A stretch of DNA of 64,000 nucleotides from Eubacteriales bacterium (GTDB lineage: Bacteria; Bacillota; Clostridia; Lachnospirales; Lachnospiraceae). The position numbers were made by a program, and so were the translations under genes. Every line of letters starts with the position of its first letter. The first letter of the stretch is position 1. The notes beneath the pieces are model-generated. The model saw only the letters and a list, made by a program, of their open reading frames with translations. It was not told the DNA's origin and searched no databases. Below are positions 26,565 to 34,404 of this stretch, piece by piece. The stretch lies in NCBI GenBank assembly GCA_030537135.1, contig JAUNOP010000005.1, positions 34,710 through 98,709 of the forward strand, read 5' to 3'.

Positions 26565-26713
26565 TAGTTTTTCCGGCGTGGCTCTTAAAATATATTCTTG
26601 CAATCGGAGGATTTGGAGTATTCTTTACAGAGGGCGAGTTTTGGGGATTAATTATAGGAATTATCGGAATCATCTGGATTGTCTTAAGTTTTATGAATAA
26701 AAAAGATGAATAA
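26561..26713 (+). CDS. 50-residue membrane peptide
   Basis: ATG 26561 behind TGGAGGAATAGATT encodes 50 residues with two hydrophobic segments (WLLKYILAIGGFGVFF and FWGLIIGIIGIIWIVLSF) and a charged tail NKKDE. It is the last ORF before the operon terminator. Small double-span peptides ending such operons can be membrane effectors or subunits; here that is inference. Confidence 0.6.
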   Translation: MIVFPAWLLKYILAIGGFGVFFTEGEFWGLIIGIIGIIWIVLSFMNKKDE

Positions 26714-26758
26714 TGACAGAGATTCATATATTTAAAGAGAGATAAATACTTATCAAAG

Positions 26759-26811
26759 AAATAATCCTGCATTCTTTTACATTGTGTAAGCGAAGTGCAG
26801 GATTATTTTTT
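26759..26811 (+). terminator. Terminator of the dynamin operon
   Basis: 13-bp stem AAATAATCCTGCA (26759-26771) with TGCAGGATTATTT (26796 on), running into T6. It closes a unit of about 9.1 kb that begins at the promoter near 17636. Confidence 0.85.
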
Positions 26812-26979
26812 ATAAGCAGAAGTTTTCTATAGAAAAAGAAATAGCTCTATGATATGATGAAAGAATCAAAAATATGTGCAGCTGCGTTTTCCTGCTTGAT
26901 AAGGCAAAGGCTGGTCACAGAATAACACCGGCAATGGCAAAAGCAGTGGGAGTATATAGAAGGAAAACAGGGGAAAAAT

Positions 26980-27141
26980 ATGAAAAAGCTGATAAATGCA
27001 AATGTGCGTCTGTGGTATTTTCTGAGAGCGCATCCGCGGATACCAGGGGAAGACGGATAGGTGATGGAAGATGAGGCGCTTTTTCTGCCAGAGGAAGCGT
27101 CTGCTGTCTGCAAGAGAATACAAATTGTGAGGAATCGATGA
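26980..27141 (+). other. Two tandem short leader ORFs
   Basis: ATG 26980, behind CAGGGGAAAA, opens 26 codons ending TAG at 27060. In the same frame GTG 27061/ATG 27064 opens a second ORF of 25 codons whose TGA (27139-27141) abuts the exporter ATG. They may be uORFs coupling translation to the exporter, or a small gene split by a nonsense codon. I do not recognise either peptide. Confidence 0.3.
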
Positions 27142-28923
27142 ATGAAAAAATTACTCATTTACTTAAAACCATATAAAAAGGAATGTATCTGTGCGCCTCT
27201 GTTTAAGATGCTGGAGGCTACCTTTGAGCTATTTGTGCCGCTGGTGATTGCAGCAATCATTGACACTGGCATTGCAAATCGCGACAAAGGCTATATTGTG
27301 CGGATGAGCTTGCTTCTGGTTGCGCTGGGACTCATCGGAGTTGTCTGTGCAGTTACGGCCCAGTATTTTTCGGCCAGAGCTGCCGTGGGCTTTGCCAGCA
27401 GACTCCGCCATGCGCTGTTTTCTCATCTGCAGGGCTTGTCCTATGCAGAGATTGACAGGCTGGGAACCTCTACCATGATTACCCGTATGACCAGTGATGT
27501 GAACCAGGCGCAGAGCGGGGTAAATATGACGCTGCGATTATTTCTGCGCTCTCCGTTCATTGTTGCGGGCGCTATGGTAATGGCATTTACGATTGATTTT
27601 CAGGCCGCGCTTATCTTTGCTGCGGTCATTGTACTGCTCTTTGTGATTGTGTATATTTTAATGCGTATTTCAGTGCCGCTTATGCGTCAGGTACAGCAGC
27701 GTCTGGATGGAATTCTGGGAATCACCAGGGAAAACCTGACAGGCGTTCGCGTGATTCGCGCCTTTGGGCAGGAGGAATTTGAACAGGAGGAGTTTGAGAA
27801 GAAAAATGCTCTTTTTACCTCTGTTCAGAAAAAAGCGGGAAAGGTGTCCGCCCTTATGAATCCGTTGACCTATGTGGTAATTAACGGAGCCATTATCTGG
27901 CTCATCTGGACTGGCGCTGTGAGAGTAAACGTGGGGGCATTAAGTCAGGGCGAGGTGGTAGCTCTCTATAACTATATGTCCCAGATTCTGGTAGAGCTGA
28001 TTAAATTTGCCAATCTTCTGGTAACGATTAATAAGGCGATTGCCTGCGGAAATCGAATTGCAGCTGTATTTGACGTGACCAGCAGCATGACAGAGGGAAC
28101 TGTGGACACTATATCCGGGCAGAACGCGGAAAAGATGCTTCCGAACAAGACGACTGCCAGGGAAAATAGAGAGAAGGAGCAGCCCTTTGCGGTTTGCTTT
28201 GAGCATGTCAGCCTGACCTATCCGGGCAGCCAGGATACCTCTCTGGAGGACATTAATTTTGCAGCTCCCCAGGGAAGCGTAATCGGCATTATTGGAGGTA
28301 CAGGCTCTGGCAAGACGTCTCTTGTGAATCTGATTCCGAGATTCTATGAGGCAACAGAAGGCTCTGTACAGATCTATGGTCGTGATGTGCGGGAATATCG
28401 CTATCAGACGCTCAGAGACTGCATTGGCGTGGTTCCTCAGAAGGCGGTGCTGTTCCATGGAACCATTCGCGATAACATGAAATATGGCTGTGAAAATGCG
28501 TCTGACGCGCAGATTATGGAGGCGCTGCGGACTGCGCAGGCATTGGATGTGGTGGAGAAAAAGGGAGGTCTGGACGCTGTGATTGACCAGGGCGGACGGA
28601 ATCTCTCTGGAGGTCAGAGGCAGCGCCTGACCATTGCCAGAGTACTGGTTTCCAGGCCGAGGATTCTGATTTTGGACGACAGTGCTTCTGCCCTTGATTA
28701 TGCGACAGATGCGGCGCTTCGCGAGGCTATCCGAAGACTGCCGGATGCGCCTGTTGTGTTTATTGTGTCTCAGCGCGCTGCCTCTATCCGCCATGCGGAT
28801 CAGATTCTTGTGCTGGACGACGGACGGGAGGCTGGAAAGGGAACACATGAGGAGCTTTTGAAATCCTGTAAGGTTTATCAGGAAATTTATTATTCTCAGT
28901 ATCAGAAGGAGGTGCAGGCATAA
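27142..28923 (+). CDS. Heterodimeric ABC exporter, degenerate-site subunit
   Basis: 593 residues. Six membrane helices, then an ATPase domain with GGTGSGKTS, signature NLSGGQRQR and Walker B LILDDSASALD, again with Asp for the catalytic Glu. This matches the non-catalytic half of LmrC/BmrC-type exporters. A Lys/Glu-rich insertion precedes the ATPase domain (SGQNAEKMLPNKTTARENRE). It is a distant paralogue of the exporter gene at 13812 rather than a recent copy. It overlaps its partner by one base (TAATG). Confidence 0.9.
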   Translation: MKKLLIYLKPYKKECICAPLFKMLEATFELFVPLVIAAIIDTGIANRDKGYIVRMSLLLVALGLIGVVCAVTAQYFSARAAVGFASRLRHALFSHLQGLSYAEIDRLGTSTMITRMTSDVNQAQSGVNMTLRLFLRSPFIVAGAMVMAFTIDFQAALIFAAVIVLLFVIVYILMRISVPLMRQVQQRLDGILGITRENLTGVRVIRAFGQEEFEQEEFEKKNALFTSVQKKAGKVSALMNPLTYVVINGAIIWLIWTGAVRVNVGALSQGEVVALYNYMSQILVELIKFANLLVTINKAIACGNRIAAVFDVTSSMTEGTVDTISGQNAEKMLPNKTTARENREKEQPFAVCFEHVSLTYPGSQDTSLEDINFAAPQGSVIGIIGGTGSGKTSLVNLIPRFYEATEGSVQIYGRDVREYRYQTLRDCIGVVPQKAVLFHGTIRDNMKYGCENASDAQIMEALRTAQALDVVEKKGGLDAVIDQGGRNLSGGQRQRLTIARVLVSRPRILILDDSASALDYATDAALREAIRRLPDAPVVFIVSQRAASIRHADQILVLDDGREAGKGTHEELLKSCKVYQEIYYSQYQKEVQA

Positions 28924-30722
28924 TGGAGAAAAAGCATAATGCAAAGACAGTAGGAAGCGCTGGAAAGGGAGCTAAGGCTTCTGGTGCAAATCAGAAAAGC
29001 ACCACTGCAAAGGTTCTCCATTATATCCGCCGCTACTGGGGATTTCTGGCTATCTCGCTGGTGCTGGCTGTTGTGACTGTTGTGCTGACCTTGTATGTAC
29101 CGATTCTGCTTGGACGAGCCATTGACAATATTATTGACGTGGGGAACGTGAATTTTGACGCTATTTTCCGGATATTGGTGCGAATCGGGGCCGCTGTGGC
29201 TGCGACCGGAATCTGTCAGTGGATTATGAACATTATGAACAACCATATTACCTATCACGTAGTCCATGACATTCGGGAGGAGGCCTTCCAGAAGATTCAG
29301 ATTCTTCCTCTTAAATATCTGGACGCGCATCCCTACGGCGAGATTGTAAGCCAGGTCATTGCAGATGTAGACCAGTTTGCAGATGGTCTGCTCATGGGCT
29401 TTACACAGTTTTTCACAGGCGTGGTGACGATTCTGGGAACTCTGATTTTCATGCTGACGATTCATCCGCAGATTACGCTGATTGTGGTCTTGCTCACGCC
29501 TCTGTCCTTTGTGATTGCCAATTTTGTTGCAAAGAACACCTATTCCATGTTCCGGCAGCAGTCTGTAACCCGCGGAGAGCAGACGGCCTTGATTGATGAA
29601 ATGATTGGAAATGAGAAGGTGGTACAGGCCTTTGGCTATGGAGACCGTGCGCTTGAGCGTTTTGATGAAATCAATGACAGACTGGAGGGCTGTTCTCTGA
29701 AGGCTACCTTTTTTTCCTCGCTGACTAATCCGGCAACCCGCTTTGTGAACAATGTGGTCTATGCAGCTGTTGCACTCACCGGGGCTCTGACCGTTCTTGG
29801 CGGAGGCATGACCGTGGGAAATTTGTCCAGCTTTTTAAGCTATGCGAACCAATATACCAAGCCGTTCAATGAGATTTCCGGCGTGATTACAGAGCTGCAG
29901 AATGCACTGGCGTGTGCTGCGCGTATTTTTAGTCTGATTGAAGAAGAGCCTCAGGTTCCAGAGGCAGAAAATGCCAAGACTTTAGAGAACGCAAAGGGAA
30001 ATGTACAGCTCAGTCAGGTAGCGTTTTCCTATGTGCCGGACAAGCCGCTCATTGAGAACCTCAATCTTTCTGTAAAGCCTGGACAGAGGGTGGCTCTGGT
30101 AGGCCCTACTGGCTGCGGAAAGACCACGATCATCAACCTGCTCATGCGGTTTTATGATGTGGATTCTGGCAGTATTCGAGTCGACGGAACCGATATTCGG
30201 GATTATACGAGAAAGAGCTTAAGGACAAACTATGGCATGGTGCTTCAGGAAACCTGGCTGAAGGCAGGAACTATCCGGGAAAATATTATTATGGGAAAGC
30301 CAGATGTAACGGAAGAGGAGGTCATCGCCGCGGCAAAGGCCTCTCATGCACATTCTTTTATCCGGCGTCTTCCCAAGCGGTATGATACCGTGATTTCTGA
30401 GGACGGCGGCATGCTGTCCCAGGGACAGAAGCAGCTTCTGTGCATTACCCGTGTGATGCTGTGCCTGCCGCCTATGCTGATTCTGGACGAGGCAACCTCA
30501 TCCATTGATACACGTACTGAGCTGAAAATTCAGGAAACCTTTGCGCGGATGATGAAGGGAAGAACTAGCTTTATTGTAGCGCACCGTCTCTCTACCATAC
30601 AGAGCGCAGATGTGATACTGGTTATGAAGGACGGTCATATCATTGAACAGGGAAGCCATGAGGAACTGCTGGCGCAGGGAGGCTTTTACAAAGATTTGTA
30701 TTACAGTCAGTTTAAGAATTAA
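28923..30722 (+). CDS. Heterodimeric ABC exporter, catalytic subunit
   Basis: 599 residues. A basic, Ala/Lys/Ser-rich N-terminal tail of about 30 residues is followed by six membrane helices and an ATPase domain: GPTGCGKTT, MLSQGQKQL in the signature position and Walker B LILDEATSSIDTRT with intact Glu. Pairs with the preceding subunit. No MarR-type regulator is adjacent, unlike the first exporter. The dynamin operon lies between the two exporter pairs. Confidence 0.9.
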   Translation: MEKKHNAKTVGSAGKGAKASGANQKSTTAKVLHYIRRYWGFLAISLVLAVVTVVLTLYVPILLGRAIDNIIDVGNVNFDAIFRILVRIGAAVAATGICQWIMNIMNNHITYHVVHDIREEAFQKIQILPLKYLDAHPYGEIVSQVIADVDQFADGLLMGFTQFFTGVVTILGTLIFMLTIHPQITLIVVLLTPLSFVIANFVAKNTYSMFRQQSVTRGEQTALIDEMIGNEKVVQAFGYGDRALERFDEINDRLEGCSLKATFFSSLTNPATRFVNNVVYAAVALTGALTVLGGGMTVGNLSSFLSYANQYTKPFNEISGVITELQNALACAARIFSLIEEEPQVPEAENAKTLENAKGNVQLSQVAFSYVPDKPLIENLNLSVKPGQRVALVGPTGCGKTTIINLLMRFYDVDSGSIRVDGTDIRDYTRKSLRTNYGMVLQETWLKAGTIRENIIMGKPDVTEEEVIAAAKASHAHSFIRRLPKRYDTVISEDGGMLSQGQKQLLCITRVMLCLPPMLILDEATSSIDTRTELKIQETFARMMKGRTSFIVAHRLSTIQSADVILVMKDGHIIEQGSHEELLAQGGFYKDLYYSQFKN

Positions 30723-30840
30723 TGACTTTTCAGAGAACACACAGCCTGCTTGCTGCACCTGATTCTTATCAGAGAGACGCCCTTTGTCAGGGACAAGAAG
30801 ATAGTACTCAGGAACAAAGCAGGAAAAAATTATCCAGGAA

Positions 30841-30880
30841 GACCCTGTTGATTTTTACGGAAATCAGCAGGGTCTTTTTG
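30841..30880 (+). terminator. Terminator of the second ABC exporter operon
   Basis: GACCCTG (30841-30847) with CAGGGTC (30868-30874), extended by an inner TTGATTT/AAATCAG pairing, then T5. Confidence 0.85.
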
Positions 30881-30969
30881 CGCGACTACCATACAATGAA
30901 TCTTATAAGCGTACTGTGGACAAGTCTGCAATCCCTACCTGTATTTTGGCCTATTACAAATGAAAGCCT

Positions 30970-31899
30970 TCATACCTCTGGCGGTATGTCGTACAGCTTA
31001 GGAATTATTTCGCGCAGCAATACGAGAAGATGGGCAAGCTGTGTGTGCTGATAACGGTTTTTGGGATACACAAGGCACAGCTGTCTGGTATCGTAAAACT
31101 GACTGACAGGATAATAGCTGACATTTGGATAGGATTTGGCCTGCTTTGACAGAATCTCCGGTACAAAGGTGATGCCAAGAGCCCTGTTGACAAGAGAAAG
31201 AGCTGTCTCCACATTCCCACAGATGAGCTTCACATTGGGACAAAAGGAGGCGGATTCACACATGCGGCGGCTCATGCTTCCAAGAATCTGCTCTTGGGTG
31301 AGAAGAATAAACGGGAAGTCTGTAAGCGCAGCCAGTGAAACAGGCCTGTCCCCTGCACAGCAGAAGGGAGGGAACAGAGCATAGGCAGACGGAACTGCCA
31401 GCAGGATTTTTTCATTTGCCAGCACATCGCTCTGATAATTCAGAGTATCCGGGTGCATTACATCAATCATGAAATCTATTTCGTGCGTTTCCAGCAGCTT
31501 TTTTAAAAGATAGGTAGGCTTTTCTATGATGTGAATCTCGCATTCTGGATAATCCTGATAAAAGCGCTCCAGAACCAGGGGCAGCACGAGCAGCGAACGA
31601 TGCGGACTCATTCCGATGCGGATAAGACTGCGGCGCGCGTTTGAGATGTCGTTCAGCTTTGCATTTAGCTGATTTTGGGAGCGGAGCGTGGCCAACGCCC
31701 ATTCATAGAACAGGGTGCCAGCATAGGTCAAAAGCATTTCGCCCTTTGAGCGCTCAAAAAGGGCGGCGCCGATTTCCTTTTCCAGTGACTGAACGCTCAG
31801 AGAAAGAGATGGCTGAGAAATATACAGCTTACGCGCAGCCCTTGTAATGTTCTTTTCCTGAGCAATCGTGATAACATATTGCAGCTGATTCCAGTTCAT
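30970..31899 (-). CDS. LysR-family regulator, divergent from chr-cit genes
   Basis: 309 residues from the ATG whose first base is 31899; GGAGG six bases upstream fixes this start over the ATG four codons earlier. Residues 1-60 hold the LysR HTH (LQYVITIAQEKNITRAARKL, ISQPSLSLSVQSLEKEIG). The rest is the effector domain (RIGMSPHRS through LVYPKNRYQHTQL). It is divergent from the transporter pair that leads to citDEF, with 113 bases between starts, and is therefore the likely citrate/anion-responsive activator of that operon. Confidence 0.88.
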   Translation of the reverse strand: MNWNQLQYVITIAQEKNITRAARKLYISQPSLSLSVQSLEKEIGAALFERSKGEMLLTYAGTLFYEWALATLRSQNQLNAKLNDISNARRSLIRIGMSPHRSLLVLPLVLERFYQDYPECEIHIIEKPTYLLKKLLETHEIDFMIDVMHPDTLNYQSDVLANEKILLAVPSAYALFPPFCCAGDRPVSLAALTDFPFILLTQEQILGSMSRRMCESASFCPNVKLICGNVETALSLVNRALGITFVPEILSKQAKSYPNVSYYPVSQFYDTRQLCLVYPKNRYQHTQLAHLLVLLREIIPKLYDIPPEV

Positions 31900-31947
31900 G
31901 GGTACCTCCATAGTTAAAACCTATTAAAATTATAATAAAACATATAT

Positions 31948-31976
31948 TTAACAAATGTCAATAGAGCTGGTAAATT
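31948..31976 (+). promoter_or_regulatory. Putative promoter of the transporter-citDEF operon
   Basis: TTAACA (31948-31953), a 17-base spacer and TAAATT (31971-31976). The surrounding AT-rich stretch has T-N11-A arrangements suited to LysR binding. Moderately good match only. Confidence 0.45.
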
Positions 31977-32012
31977 ATATTTGAGAACAACAAAATAGCG
32001 GAGGAAGAATTT

Positions 32013-32573
32013 ATGAAAAGCGAAAATTTAAAAAAAGGCCTGCGCCTGTTCGCCTTTTTCTTTAAAATCGGCTGCTTTACCTTTGGAGGCGGCTGGAGTA
32101 TTCTGGCTCAGATGGAGCAGGAGTTTGTGGAAAAGGAAGGACTCATTACAAAGGAAGAGCTTCTGGAAATGGCAGCTGTGGGAAAATCAGTTCCTGGAAT
32201 TATGATAACAAATATCAGTATGCTGTTTGGCTATCAGCTATGCGGATGGTTTGGGGGCGTATGCTCGGTGCTGGGTATTACCTGCCCTGCTGTGCTGATT
32301 TTAACAGCGGTTTCCTGGGGCTATGAGTCATTTAAATCGAATTATTGGTGTCATTGTGCGCTCAGGGGAATACAGGCGGCAGTGGTTCCGATTATCGGAA
32401 GCGCTGCCTTGTCTCTGGGAAGGGACGTTTTTGCCACAACTAAGGGAAAGGCAATCGGAATTGCGGCCTTTTTACTGTGCGTCTTTACAGGTATCAGCAA
32501 CATTTGGCTGGTTTTGCTGGGAATCGCTGCCGCACTTTTGACAGAAGGAGTGAGAAGACATGGTTTATCTTGA
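32013..32573 (+). CDS. Chromate transporter family protein, half 1
   Basis: 186 residues: a short CHR-family protein with one CHR domain. Conserved features are FFKIGCFTFGGGWSILAQME, VEKEGLITKEELLEM and VGKSVPGIMITN, followed by membrane helices. Short CHR proteins work as pairs that together equal the long form. The partner overlaps by 14 bases. CHR proteins are proven chromate exporters in Proteobacteria; in an anaerobe next to citrate lyase genes another anion is more plausible (inference). Confidence 0.88.
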   Translation: MKSENLKKGLRLFAFFFKIGCFTFGGGWSILAQMEQEFVEKEGLITKEELLEMAAVGKSVPGIMITNISMLFGYQLCGWFGGVCSVLGITCPAVLILTAVSWGYESFKSNYWCHCALRGIQAAVVPIIGSAALSLGRDVFATTKGKAIGIAAFLLCVFTGISNIWLVLLGIAAALLTEGVRRHGLS

Positions 32574-33114
32574 ACTGTTTTTTTCTTTTATGAAAATAGG
32601 CTTTACCAGCTTTGGCGGTATGTCTATGATTCCTCTGATTTTAGAGGAAATGCAGCTTCACCAATGGATGAGCGCAGAGGATTTGACAAATCTTGTAGGC
32701 ATTGCAGAGATGACGCCAGGACCTTTGGGGCTTAACTGTGCCACCTTTGCAGGAACTCAGACCGCGGGAATATTGGGAGGAATCGCAGCTGTTATGGGCG
32801 TACTTACACCGGCCTTTACACTGACCCTTGCTGTGGCGGTATTCTTTGCCCGATTTCGCAGGAACGCGGTCATGGAGAGCATCTTGCAGTTTGTAAAGCC
32901 TATTTGTATTGGGATGATTCTGGCGGTTATTCTGACGCTGAGTGAGGAAAATTACTGGAATGGAGCAGGATTTGAGCTAAGGAGCATCTTGATTGGAGGC
33001 TGTATGCTTTATTTTATTCTCAAGAAAAAGTGGTCTGTGCCAAAGGTAATTGTCACGGCAGCTCTGATGGGAATGCTATTTTATGGAATCCTTCCTTACC
33101 TTAATAAATTTTAA
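32560..33114 (+). CDS. Chromate transporter family protein, half 2
   Basis: 184 residues, with the second-half CHR pattern FFSFMKIGFTSFGGMSMIPL, LVGIAEMTPGPLGLNCATF and five or so further helices. It is preceded by GAAGGAG within the first half and ends 90 bases before citD. No terminator lies in that gap, so it is probably cotranscribed with citDEF. Confidence 0.88.
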   Translation: MVYLELFFSFMKIGFTSFGGMSMIPLILEEMQLHQWMSAEDLTNLVGIAEMTPGPLGLNCATFAGTQTAGILGGIAAVMGVLTPAFTLTLAVAVFFARFRRNAVMESILQFVKPICIGMILAVILTLSEENYWNGAGFELRSILIGGCMLYFILKKKWSVPKVIVTAALMGMLFYGILPYLNKF

Positions 33115-33204
33115 GGAAAAATATCTTCTGGCTGTAAGGTTCGGACTTTATGATAAGTACAACAAAAGAAAAGAACGCACCAGAGAATAAGGAGGACTTA
33201 CAGC

Positions 33205-33504
33205 ATGAAGATTAAGAAGCCTGCAATAGCCGGTACACTGGAATCCAGTGACTGCCAGGTTACAGTAGAAGAGGGCGAGGGAAGGATTGAGCTGTCGCTG
33301 GAAAGTGTTGTGATAAATCAGTTTGGAAATCAAATTCGGAGAGTAACCTATGAAACCCTGGAACGCCTGGGCGTCAATGATGTGAAGATTACGATTGTGG
33401 ACAAGGGCGCTCTGGATTGTACCTTAAAAGCCCGTATTGAAGGGGCTGTATATCGTTCAGTAGGGCAGATGGAGCATCTGCCGTGGGGAGGTGCCGTGCG
33501 ATGA
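33205..33504 (+). CDS. citD: Citrate lyase acyl carrier protein (gamma subunit)
   Basis: 99 residues. The prosthetic-group serine is in AGTLESSD (S14 expected by analogy with the Klebsiella protein), followed by ELSLESVVINQFGNQIR and the C-terminal LDCTLKARIEGAVYR. It carries the phosphoribosyl-dephospho-CoA arm on which acetyl and citryl groups cycle. Behind AAGGAGGAC. Overlaps citE by 4 bases. Confidence 0.93.
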   Translation: MKIKKPAIAGTLESSDCQVTVEEGEGRIELSLESVVINQFGNQIRRVTYETLERLGVNDVKITIVDKGALDCTLKARIEGAVYRSVGQMEHLPWGGAVR

Positions 33505-34403
33505 ATCATCCAGATAAAAAACGTTTAAGAAGAACCATGATGTTTTTGAATGCGCAAAAGCCCAGTCTGATTAAGGATCCGTACATATATAAGCCGGATT
33601 CCATTATGCTGGATCTGGAGGATGCAGTAGCAGAGACCCAGAAGGATGCGGCAAGGTTTTCTCTGTACCATGCGCTTAAGGAAATAAATTACCGGGGAGT
33701 GGAGCGTGTAGTGCGCATCAATGGTCTGGATACTCCCTACTGGAAAGAGGATATTCGCTGCTGTGTGGCAGGAGGTTGCGATGCTATCCGCATTCCCAAG
33801 ACAGAGAGTGCAAAGGATGTGAAGCTGGTGGAGGATGCAGTAGAATTTGCAGAGCGCGAATTCGGGCGCCAGAAGGGAAGCACCCTGATTATGGCTGCTA
33901 TTGAATCCGCACGGGGCGTTATGAAGGCGCTTGAAATCTGTGAGGCTTCTGAGCGTCTGTTTGGTATCGCCCTTTCTGGAGGGGACTATACAAAGGATTT
34001 GCAGACGCACATCACAGGAACCGGAATCGAACTCATGGGCGCACGTCAGAACCTGGTGATTGCGGCTCGCGCAGCAGGCGTGCAGTGCTTTGATACAGTA
34101 TATACGAACTTGGACGATATGGAGGGTTTTCGCCAGGACGTACAGACCATTCATCTGATGGGCTTTGACGGAAAATCTATTATCAATCCCAGACAGATTG
34201 ATATAGTCCATGATATCTATACACCGTCAGCAAGGGAGATTATTTTCGCAGAAAAGGTTGTGCGTGAAATTGATGACAAAAAGGCAAAGGGCATCGGCGT
34301 GTTTACAGTAGATGGAAAGATGATTGATATTGCATTTTACGATGGAGCTAAGAGAACGATTGCACTTGCAAAGGCGTCTGGCGTATATAAGGGGGATTTG
34401 TAA
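33501..34403 (+). CDS. citE: Citrate lyase beta subunit (citryl-ACP lyase)
   Basis: 300 residues from ATG 33501. HpcH/HpaI aldolase fold: RRTMMFLNAQKPSLIKD, DSIMLDLEDAVAETQKDAAR with metal-binding Glu/Asp, VRINGLDTPYWKED, AIRIPKTES and GDYTKDLQT. It cleaves citryl-ACP to acetyl-ACP and oxaloacetate. Ends one base before the citF start. Confidence 0.94.
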   Translation: MNHPDKKRLRRTMMFLNAQKPSLIKDPYIYKPDSIMLDLEDAVAETQKDAARFSLYHALKEINYRGVERVVRINGLDTPYWKEDIRCCVAGGCDAIRIPKTESAKDVKLVEDAVEFAEREFGRQKGSTLIMAAIESARGVMKALEICEASERLFGIALSGGDYTKDLQTHITGTGIELMGARQNLVIAARAAGVQCFDTVYTNLDDMEGFRQDVQTIHLMGFDGKSIINPRQIDIVHDIYTPSAREIIFAEKVVREIDDKKAKGIGVFTVDGKMIDIAFYDGAKRTIALAKASGVYKGDL

Positions 34404-34404
34404 A

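Larger units (their letters stand above)
26714..27141. other. Intergenic region before the second ABC exporter
   Basis: About 430 bases. Contains the terminator at 26759-26811 and, further on, two short ORFs in one frame (26980-27060 and 27064-27141) immediately before the exporter start. No consensus promoter with both boxes was found; TATGAT near 26850 is a weak candidate. Confidence 0.5.

Noticed and set aside
27940-28944. 334-codon minus-strand ORF
   Set aside because: Shadow of the exporter ATPase domain, which has intact Walker and signature motifs on the plus strand.
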